NCBI GenBank assembly: GCA_016649455.1
Contig: JAENXO010000199.1
Coordinates: forward strand, 1 to 5,523
DNA length: 5,523 bases
Source: Gemmatimonadota bacterium
GTDB lineage: Bacteria > Gemmatimonadota > Gemmatimonadetes > Palauibacterales > Palauibacteraceae
Direction of reading: 5' to 3'
Of the stretch, positions 1-5,051 are shown piece by piece. Within the stretch, counting starts at the first letter, position 1. Each line of letters begins with the position of its first letter. Below the pieces are notes generated by a model. That model saw nothing but the letters and a program-made list of their open reading frames with translations, ran no database searches and was not told the DNA's origin. The position numbers and the translations under genes were made by a program.

Positions 1-243
1 CCAGGTGACGAGGCCCAGATCGCCGGCGGGAATTGCGGTATCGATCAGCGAGCGCATGAGTAGCGGTGGGATCAGCCCCAGCAGTGAGTCGATCACGACC
101 GTACCGAGGACGAGAATCAGCAATCCCCGGTACGGTTTCGCGTAGGCAATCACCCGACGAAGCAGGGCCCGATCGATCTCGGGCGGAGCCTGCTCCTCGT
201 CGTAGGTCACATAGGACCACCAGCTCGCCGCACCTCGTACCAT
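1..243 (-). CDS. ABC exporter, N-terminal part of the transmembrane domain (partial)
   Basis: Reading from ATG at 243 down to the left edge gives 81 codons without a stop, so the gene continues outside the window. After a soluble stretch (residues 1-25, including W-W-x-x-Y-x-x-Y-DEEQ) comes LLRRVIAYAKPYRGLLILVL (27-46), a first membrane helix at about 40-62, and the sequence LLMRSLIDTAIPAGDL (61-76). This matches the usual opening of type IV ABC exporters (MsbA/LmrA-like, ABC_membrane domain): basic amphipathic stretch, PYR/PY(K/R) turn, TM1, then a short loop with a LIDxxIPxGD motif. Family members are inner-membrane homodimers or heterodimers that export lipids, drugs or peptides using ATP; the substrate cannot be told from this part. 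An in-frame TAG at 253-255 leaves ATG 243 as the first ATG; no strong Shine-Dalgarno precedes it, so a downstream GTG start is possible. The ATPase domain is outside the window, so fusion to an NBD is assumed. Confidence 0.85.
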   Translation of the reverse strand, partial: MVRGAASWWSYVTYDEEQAPPEIDRALLRRVIAYAKPYRGLLILVLGTVVIDSLLGLIPPLLMRSLIDTAIPAGDLGLVTW

Positions 244-304
244 GGATGGAAGCTAACGGGCACGCCTGACGGGTGGCAGGTCTGGAGGCGGGTTTCCACA
301 GGAG

Positions 305-329
305 GTGGCCTCGGCTGGCTCGAGGCCAC
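305..329 (-). repeat. Perfect 9-bp inverted repeat (stem-loop) between two minus-strand genes
   Basis: GTGGCCTCG (305-313) and CGAGGCCAC (321-329) are exact reverse complements around a 7-nt loop. The structure lies 15 bp past the stop codon of the gene at 345-1031 and about 60 bp before the ABC exporter start, both on the minus strand. Position and stability suit a transcription terminator or an mRNA-stabilising hairpin, but neither strand has a T-run directly after the stem, so a canonical intrinsic terminator is not supported. The structure is seen directly; its role is inferred. Confidence 0.5.
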
Positions 330-344
330 TGGCTCCGCTCCGCC

Positions 345-1031
345 TCAGAACCTGATCCGGGCGACCAGGCCCGCGGTTCCTCCGTTCGCCGGACTCACGA
401 CCGGTACGACCGAAAGCTGAGCCGAAGTCCTCCGCTTCTCGTCGTTCGCCTTTCGTACGTGGCTTTTGACCTTTGCCATGTCGTAGATCGCCGAGCCGAG
501 AATTACACCGGTCGCCGCGAGAGCGATAAGGCCGGCTCCAGCCATGGCCCCTTCGTCGTCGTCGTCAAACAGGTCGCAGTTGTCACCCCCGCATATGGCG
601 CCGATCGCGATGACGGCTACCAGCGCAGTCCCGAATCGGATTCCGACACCCTTCCAACCCCGGCCGGAAGCGCCGCCGTACCAGTACCCGACTGCGGGTC
701 CGAAATAGAGGCCGGATCCCGCGATGGCGGCACCGGCCGTATAGAGGGAACCTTCAGCACCGGACGTCGCCATCATGACCGCCCCGGCGGCGACCGGGAG
801 CAGAGTCGAACCCAGCGACAGCCACAGTGCCGTGTCCTCTGACTTGAGGTTCGGCGTCGGTACTTCCTGGGGAGGAGTGCTGAAGCGCGGGGCCGGCGTG
901 TGGAGCCCGGATCGGATCACCAGTCGTGATTCCGCAGCCGGAGCCTGCCCATATGCTGACGGTGCGATTGTGGCCGCGACAGCGACCAGACAGGTCAGGC
1001 GAGAGGTCTCGCGAATAGTCCGGTAGGCCAT
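345..1031 (-). CDS. Exported Gly/Ala-rich protein of unknown function (228 aa)
   Basis: I do not recognise a named family. An N-terminal Sec-type signal peptide is visible (basic residues to R11, hydrophobic core 12-23, likely cleavage near the AYGQA stretch at 26-30). A Pro-rich linker follows (45-61), then three hydrophobic Gly/Ala-rich segments at about 68-90, 97-118 and 129-147, a loop with CGGDNC (147-152) and an Asp cluster (DDDDE, 156-160), and a fourth hydrophobic segment at about 162-182. The tail has IYDMAKV (182-188), a basic stretch (K189-R201), and ends in a beta-strand-like segment finishing with RIRF and a terminal Phe. That ending resembles small envelope proteins I recall from Gemmatimonadota/Bacteroidota, and terminal Phe is typical of outer-membrane beta-strands, but the hydrophobic segments look more helical. 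ATG 1031 has an AGGAGG ribosome site at 1036-1041, 4 nt away. The gene is divergent from the small gene at 1278. It is intact; an envelope location is likely and the function unknown. Confidence 0.8.
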   Translation of the reverse strand: MAYRTIRETSRLTCLVAVAATIAPSAYGQAPAAESRLVIRSGLHTPAPRFSTPPQEVPTPNLKSEDTALWLSLGSTLLPVAAGAVMMATSGAEGSLYTAGAAIAGSGLYFGPAVGYWYGGASGRGWKGVGIRFGTALVAVIAIGAICGGDNCDLFDDDDEGAMAGAGLIALAATGVILGSAIYDMAKVKSHVRKANDEKRRTSAQLSVVPVVSPANGGTAGLVARIRF

Positions 1032-1035
1032 GATT

Positions 1036-1041
1036 CCTCCT
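1036..1041 (-). promoter_or_regulatory. Shine-Dalgarno site for the 228-aa exported protein
   Basis: The minus strand reads AGGAGG, then AATC, then the ATG whose last base on this strand is 1029. The perfect consensus core fixes the start at 1031. Confidence 0.8.
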
Positions 1042-1117
1042 CGCTACCAGGATCGGACAGTGACGTTGTGTCCTCTGTCTACCGGGAGTGTCAGAGGCTC
1101 GAATCAAGCAATCGTCA

Positions 1118-1140
1118 GGTGAAATACCCGGGATTTCACC
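1118..1140. repeat. Perfect 8-bp-arm inverted repeat in a divergent intergenic region (candidate operator)
   Basis: GGTGAAAT (1118-1125) and ATTTCACC (1133-1140) are exact reverse complements around ACCCGGG. The element sits 87 bp upstream of the minus-strand start at 1031 and 138 bp upstream of the plus-strand start at 1278, so it could bind a dimeric regulator serving either gene, or form a hairpin in a 5' leader. A 10-bp palindrome, GGGTCGACCC, follows at 1150-1159. No clear -35/-10 pair was found nearby, so the regulatory role is inference. Confidence 0.4.
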
Positions 1141-1266
1141 CGTGGTAGGGGGTCGACCCGGCCCCCGCGGCGAAACTGCCCGGGGCAAAGCAGCGTAGGT
1201 CTGGAGGTAGCCAGGCTGGAAAGGGGCGGGCCGAATGACTGGCACGGCCCCAGCGACTATCCCGTC

Positions 1267-1272
1267 AGGAGG
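1267..1272 (+). promoter_or_regulatory. Shine-Dalgarno site selecting a GTG start at 1278
   Basis: AGGAGG core preceded by TC, with a 5-nt spacer (ACCGA) before GTG 1278-1280. It sets the GTG as the start of the small membrane protein and argues against the ATG at 1235, which is in another frame. Confidence 0.75.
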
Positions 1273-1277
1273 ACCGA

Positions 1278-1565
1278 GTGGACGAACTGATTCCGATCGT
1301 GGCGATCTTCTTCGTTATCGGCGTGCCCGTGATGTCGATCGCCGGACACTTCGTGCTGCGCCCGCTCGTGCGGGACATCATTCAGGCGATCAGCGGACGT
1401 TCTCTACAGGAGAAGACGGATACCGATGAGCGGCTGGCCCGGATCGAAGAGGCCCTGCTGCACCAGGGACAGCAGGTGGACAGGCTGATCGATGCCGAAG
1501 CGTTCCGGCTCCGGCTCGAGGGTCACTCGGAGATGCCGGCAGGTGACCCCCTGAGCCAGCCGTGA
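1278..1565 (+). CDS. Small membrane-anchored coiled-coil protein of unknown function (95 aa)
   Basis: The protein starts with GTG behind a consensus ribosome site. Residues 4-26 form one strongly hydrophobic helix (IPIVAIFFVIGVPVMSIAGH begins at 5), with few charges before it and basic residues just after (R28, R32). Residues 45-78 are charged and heptad-like (DERLARIEEALLHQGQQVDRL), which predicts a short coiled coil; the last 15 residues are polar and Pro/Gly-rich. It therefore looks like a single-pass inner-membrane protein with a cytoplasmic oligomerisation helix. Proteins of this size with a RLARIEEAL-type helix are common and uncharacterised in Gemmatimonadota, from my recollection. The stop codon lies 3 bp from the stop of the convergent hydrolase gene. 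No partner or pathway can be named; a role as a small scaffold or regulator is only a guess. Confidence 0.75.
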   Translation: MDELIPIVAIFFVIGVPVMSIAGHFVLRPLVRDIIQAISGRSLQEKTDTDERLARIEEALLHQGQQVDRLIDAEAFRLRLEGHSEMPAGDPLSQP

Positions 1566-1568
1566 GGG

Positions 1569-2729
1569 TCAGTCCCGGGCAGAGTCGATCAGCGCGGTGA
1601 GGAAGGCCCCCATCACCGGAGTGTGGGACCCGAACACGTTCCACGAGTTCGCGACGGCCACGATCCTCTGCTCCGGCAGCACCAGCAGGTACTGACCGCC
1701 GTAACCCAGCCCCGCCCACACTTCGATCTCGTCCCGATCGAGCCGCCACCACTGGTAGCCGTACCCGCCGTTCCAGTTGGGATTCTCGGGCGCGACGTCC
1801 TCTACGTGGCGAGCGACCGACGCCTCCACCCACCCCTCGGGGAGGATCCGCGTTCCGTTCCACACGCCGCGATTGAGGTACAGCTGCCCGAATCGCGCCA
1901 GGTCTTCGGCTTCCAGGTAGAGCCCACCCTCTGTGTCCGGGAGTCCGGCCGGCTCACGCTTCCAGTGATAGGCTTCGATTCCCAGCGGCCCGAACAGCTG
2001 CTCCTCTGCGTAGACCTCGGCCGTCCGACCCGTCGCGGCCCTCAGAATCGCCGACATCAGGTGGCTGCCGCCGCTGTTGTAGACCCAGCGCTCGCCCGGC
2101 GCGGCATCCATCGGCTGCGCCAGGGTGAACTCGACCCAGTCATCGCTGAACTCGAGCTGGATCGTCGTGTTCTCAGGCCCGATCGGACGATCCTGTTCGT
2201 GCCATTCGATGCCGAGTCGCATCGTCAGCAGATCCTCCAGGCGGGCCGCCCGCAGCCCTTCATCGACGCCAGACAGATCGTAATCGGCCAGCAAACTCAG
2301 GAGCGGGGTGTCCACGCCGTCAATCTCCCCGCGCCCGATGGCGATCCCGATAAGTGACGAGGTGACGGACTTGGTAACCGACTGCAGCGAGTGCACGTCC
2401 TGGCCCATGTAGAACGGGTGCCAGTCCGGGTGCTGGTAGTTGAACTGGTGCGGCCGCATGTCGAAGCTCGCACTGATCTCGCGATAGTCGCGCGGGTAGC
2501 GCTGGCTCATCACGAGTTTCCCGTTCCGCACCACTACGAGGCGGTCCACGTTGTCGAACTCCCCGGCCTGCACGGCGCTGTCGAGCGCCAGGAGCGGTGC
2601 GGGATCGAGACCCTCGGCCTCGGGACTGGAGCGCTCCCACTCCTGGGCGACGGCTGCGGAATCGACTCCCGAAGCGGCAATACCGACAAGGACGAAGACA
2701 AAGGCGAACAACCTGGTGGCGCGTCGCAC
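1569..2729 (-). CDS. Exported serine hydrolase, beta-lactamase class C / NylB-like family
   Basis: From the GTG at 2729 the product is 386 aa. It starts with a clear Sec signal peptide (RR at 2-3, hydrophobic core 7-19, AVA-Q cleavage near 28/29). The family's active-site motifs follow in order: S117-V-T-K120 (SxxK: nucleophile serine and general-base lysine), Y217-N-S-G (the tyrosine motif, YxS rather than YxN), and GYGGQ at 342-346 in place of the KTG motif. Both length and spacing resemble 6-aminohexanoate-dimer hydrolase NylB (Ser112, Lys115, Tyr215; about 392 aa), whose fold also covers carboxylesterases, amidases and D-aminopeptidases. It should act in the periplasm or outside the cell on an ester or amide; the substrate is unknown. 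The frame stays open to an ATG at 2903, and ATG 2765 is possible, but only GTG 2729 has a ribosome site (GGGAGA at 2737-2742) directly before a signal peptide. It is divergent from the GH127 gene, suggesting shared control and perhaps removal of ester or amide decorations, which is inference. Confidence 0.93.
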   Translation of the reverse strand: MRRATRLFAFVFVLVGIAASGVDSAAVAQEWERSSPEAEGLDPAPLLALDSAVQAGEFDNVDRLVVVRNGKLVMSQRYPRDYREISASFDMRPHQFNYQHPDWHPFYMGQDVHSLQSVTKSVTSSLIGIAIGRGEIDGVDTPLLSLLADYDLSGVDEGLRAARLEDLLTMRLGIEWHEQDRPIGPENTTIQLEFSDDWVEFTLAQPMDAAPGERWVYNSGGSHLMSAILRAATGRTAEVYAEEQLFGPLGIEAYHWKREPAGLPDTEGGLYLEAEDLARFGQLYLNRGVWNGTRILPEGWVEASVARHVEDVAPENPNWNGGYGYQWWRLDRDEIEVWAGLGYGGQYLLVLPEQRIVAVANSWNVFGSHTPVMGAFLTALIDSARD

Positions 2730-2736
2730 GAGACTG

Positions 2737-2742
2737 TCTCCC
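2737..2742 (-). promoter_or_regulatory. Ribosome binding site supporting the GTG start of the serine hydrolase
   Basis: The minus strand reads GGGAGA with a 7-nt spacer before GTG (2727-2729). The alternatives ATG 2765 and ATG 2903 lack a comparable purine-rich site, and they would put 12 or 58 extra polar residues before the signal peptide. Confidence 0.55.
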
Positions 2743-2781
2743 GGTTCGAGGTGTTGATCGACCATACTAGCGATCGACTGT

Positions 2782-2807
2782 TTCCCGCGCGCTTCCCGCG
2801 CGCTTCC
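2782..2807. repeat. 11-bp tandem repeat in a divergent promoter region (two full copies plus 4 bp)
   Basis: TTCCCGCGCGC occurs at 2782-2792 and again, head to tail, at 2793-2803, followed by TTCC (2804-2807). It lies in the 159-bp gap between the divergent serine hydrolase and GH127 starts, 53 bp upstream of the hydrolase GTG and 81 bp upstream of the GH127 ATG. The 11-bp period puts copies on nearly the same face of the helix, as for a tandem regulator site, but slippage in GC-rich DNA would look the same. Confidence 0.6.
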
Positions 2808-2878
2808 GGCATGGCTATGCTCCAACAGCGCCTGCGCCCGAACCGGGTCCGGGTTCCGCCATCGGTGCCATTTCACGT

Positions 2879-2882
2879 GGAG
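2879..2882 (+). promoter_or_regulatory. Ribosome binding site for the GH127 gene
   Basis: GGAG with a 6-nt spacer before ATG 2889. It supports starting the glycosidase immediately before its twin-arginine signal. Without it, the frame is open 498 bp further upstream, where it would run antisense to the hydrolase gene. Confidence 0.6.
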
Positions 2883-2888
2883 CGGATC

Positions 2889-4991
2889 ATGTGCAACGAG
2901 CACTCCCCGTCCGCCGGCCGGAACGGTCTGTCCCGCCGGACCTTCGTCGAACGCGCCGCGCTCGGCGCCGTTGCTGCTTCGGCTCTCCCCCTGTTACCGG
3001 GATCGGCCGCGGCCTCTCCGGCGGAGGCAACTTCTGCTGCCGGCCGCAGACCGGGCAGGATCGACGGCCGGAACAGCCACTACCCGTCGAATCGGGTGCC
3101 CCTGGTTCCGAGCTCCTACGTACCGCTGCCGCTCGGCTCGGTACGTCCGGCCGGCTGGCTGCGGCCCCAGCTTCTCGGCTGGGCCGACGGGCTGACCGGC
3201 AGGCTCGACGAAGTGTGGCCGGACGTGGGCCCGAACAACGGCTGGCTGGGTGGGGACGGAGACGTGTGGGAACGAGGGCCGTACTGGCTGGACGGCCTCC
3301 TCCCCCTCGCACACCAGTTGCAGGACCCGCGGTTGCTCGAGAAGGCGAATCGCTGGATCGAAGCCACACTCGCCTCCGCCAGGCCGGATGGATACTTCGG
3401 TCCGAGCGGGGAAGTGGCGCAGCGGAAGACGCGGCGGGCGGTGGCCGGCGAAGACTGGTGGCCGAAGATGGTGATGCTGAAGGTCCTGCAGAACCACTGC
3501 GAGGCGACCGGTGACGAGCGGGTGCTGGACCTGATGACAAATTACTTTCGCTATCAGCTGCAAAAACTTCCATCCATGCCACTTGGAGAGTACACGTGGT
3601 GGGGAAAGCAGCGTGGTGGCGAGAACCTCTCAAGCGCGCACTGGCTGTACAACCGGACGGGCGATGCCTTCCTCCTCGACCTCGGACAGCTTCTCAACCA
3701 GCAGACGGAGCGCTGGGCGGGCCGCGAGACTAACGATCCCGGCCGCTGGCACGTCGTGAACACGGCGATGGGAGTGAAACAGCCCGGCGTGTGGTACGCC
3801 CAGTCGGGGAACCCGGCTGACCTGGAGGCGGTGGATAACCTGATCCAGTGGCTCACGGTCATGCACGGCCAGCCCCAGGGGATCTGGTCGGGCGATGAAG
3901 AACTCCACGGCACAGATCCGCGGCAGGGGGTCGAGACCTGCGCGATCGTCGAGTACATGTTCAGCCTCGAGCAGCTGCTGCCGATCGCGGGAGATCTGCG
4001 TCACGCCGAGATCCTCGAGCGGGTGGCCTACAGCGCTCTGCCCGCGGCGCTCAGTCCCGCGTTCGGCGGGCGCCACTACTTCCAGCGGCCGAACCAGGTC
4101 GCATGCACTCTGGGCCCGCGCAGCTTCACGGTCCGGCACCAGGATGACACCCTGATCGGTCTGGAGACCGGCTACGGCTGCTGCACTGCGAACCTGCACC
4201 AGGGTTGGCCGAAATTTGTCCAGCACCTGTGGTACGCGACGCCCGACGATGGGCTGGCGGCTCTCGTGTACGGACCGTGCGAAGTCACGGCGAAGGTCGG
4301 AGACGGCACCGAGGTGCGGCTGGTCGAGGAGACGGACTATCCGTTCGATGAGACGATCCGGATCACGGTCCGGGGTGCGAGCGGGACTCGATTTCCGCTC
4401 TACCTGCACGTGCCATCCTGGGCGGCGGGCGCGTCGATCTCGGTGGCCGGCCAGCGCCAGGCGCCCCCCGAGGTCGGCACGGTCACACGAATCGAGCGGA
4501 GCTGGACCGACGGCGATGTGGTCGAACTCCGGCTTCCGATGGCCGTCCGAGCCACTCGTTGGCACGAGAACTCGGCTACGCTCTCGCTTGGCCCGCTGCT
4601 GCTCGCTCTGGGAAGGGTGGAGAACTGGTCGACGGTATCCGACCGAAAAGTCGGCCCGTTCGAGGCGTATGAAATCCGCACCGACGAGCCTTGGAATTAC
4701 GGAGTCCGCCAGGCAGATCTCGAGGAACCGGCCGGCGCGTTCGAGGTCATTCGTCGGCCGGTTCCGGAGCAGCCGTGGGCCATGCCCGGCGCCCCGGGAG
4801 CTCCATCCGCTGGTCCCCCGATCGAGGTGCGCTGTGTGGGGCGTCGGGTGCCGGAGTGGATGCCCTACGGTCCGGACTCCGGACCGGTCCCCTGGAGCCC
4901 GATCCGAAACGAGCAGGCCGACGAGAAACTCGTGCTCGTCCCGTTCGGCTCGACCAAGATCCGGATCGCGGAGTTCCCGGTAACGATCTGA
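2889..4991 (+). CDS. Tat-exported glycoside hydrolase family 127 (DUF1680) protein, probable beta-L-arabinofuranosidase
   Basis: The 700-aa product opens with a twin-arginine signal: S15-R-R-T-F-V20, hydrophobic stretch to about 37, and an Ala-rich cleavage region near 40-44. An (alpha/alpha)6-barrel-type domain follows, with ERGPYWLDGLLPLAHQL beginning near residue 133. Next come SGDEE (334-338; E337 or E338 is the likely acid/base), E349-T-C351, and GYGCCTAN (428-435) with C431 and C432. In the family prototype HypBA1 a Zn ion is held by Glu338, Cys340, Cys417 and Cys418, with Cys417 as nucleophile; E349/C351/C431/C432 match this set with near-identical spacing. The C-terminal part is a beta-sandwich with SLGPLLLAL near 562-570 and a closing VPFGSTKIRIAEFP motif, both usual for the family. 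It probably releases L-arabinofuranose or a related sugar from plant or algal glycans outside the cytoplasm; the exact sugar is not readable from sequence. It is transcribed divergently from the serine hydrolase. Family assignment is very secure; substrate is moderate. Confidence 0.95.
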   Translation: MCNEHSPSAGRNGLSRRTFVERAALGAVAASALPLLPGSAAASPAEATSAAGRRPGRIDGRNSHYPSNRVPLVPSSYVPLPLGSVRPAGWLRPQLLGWADGLTGRLDEVWPDVGPNNGWLGGDGDVWERGPYWLDGLLPLAHQLQDPRLLEKANRWIEATLASARPDGYFGPSGEVAQRKTRRAVAGEDWWPKMVMLKVLQNHCEATGDERVLDLMTNYFRYQLQKLPSMPLGEYTWWGKQRGGENLSSAHWLYNRTGDAFLLDLGQLLNQQTERWAGRETNDPGRWHVVNTAMGVKQPGVWYAQSGNPADLEAVDNLIQWLTVMHGQPQGIWSGDEELHGTDPRQGVETCAIVEYMFSLEQLLPIAGDLRHAEILERVAYSALPAALSPAFGGRHYFQRPNQVACTLGPRSFTVRHQDDTLIGLETGYGCCTANLHQGWPKFVQHLWYATPDDGLAALVYGPCEVTAKVGDGTEVRLVEETDYPFDETIRITVRGASGTRFPLYLHVPSWAAGASISVAGQRQAPPEVGTVTRIERSWTDGDVVELRLPMAVRATRWHENSATLSLGPLLLALGRVENWSTVSDRKVGPFEAYEIRTDEPWNYGVRQADLEEPAGAFEVIRRPVPEQPWAMPGAPGAPSAGPPIEVRCVGRRVPEWMPYGPDSGPVPWSPIRNEQADEKLVLVPFGSTKIRIAEFPVTI

Positions 4992-5051
4992 ATCGGTCGG
5001 GAGCTGACGCCCGGGCACCGAATGGCCGACGCGGGGCTGAACGGGGAGGCG

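Noticed and set aside
273..842. Plus-strand open frame opposite the 228-aa exported protein
   Set aside because: The minus-strand gene has a consensus ribosome site and signal peptide; this frame has neither and has shadow-like composition.
278..1207. AGGTCTGGAGG found at both 278-288 and 1197-1207
   Set aside because: An 11-bp match is expected several times by chance in a window this long, and the flanks differ.
1623..2357. Plus-strand open frame opposite the serine hydrolase
   Set aside because: It has no recognisable motifs and overlaps conserved catalytic motifs read on the other strand.
2762..2821. Possible sigma-70 type promoters (TATGGT on minus near 2763-2768; TTCCCG-17-TATGCT on plus)
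   Set aside because: Each has only about half of the consensus positions, and no convincing -35/-10 pair could be defined by eye.
2391..2888. Upstream extension of the GH127 reading frame (open for 498 bp before ATG 2889)
   Set aside because: It runs antisense through the signal peptide and SxxK region of the serine hydrolase, and its translation is low-complexity. ATG 2889 has a ribosome site and is followed at once by a Tat signal.
2730..2903. N-terminal extension of the serine hydrolase to ATG 2903 or ATG 2765
   Set aside because: No ribosome site precedes either ATG, and the added polar residues would bury the signal peptide. ATG 2903 also overlaps the divergent GH127 start. ATG 2765 remains a minor possibility.
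3630..5018. Long antisense open frame (462 codons) opposite the GH127 gene
   Set aside because: The translation is rich in Arg, Asp, His and Pro with no domain, typical of the shadow of GC-rich coding DNA. The plus strand holds an unmistakable glycosidase.
4994..5020. Bulged hairpin (CGGTCGGG against CCCG-bulge-ACCG) in the convergent gap after GH127
   Set aside because: The stem is interrupted by a 3-nt bulge and no T-run follows on either strand; too weak to call a terminator.
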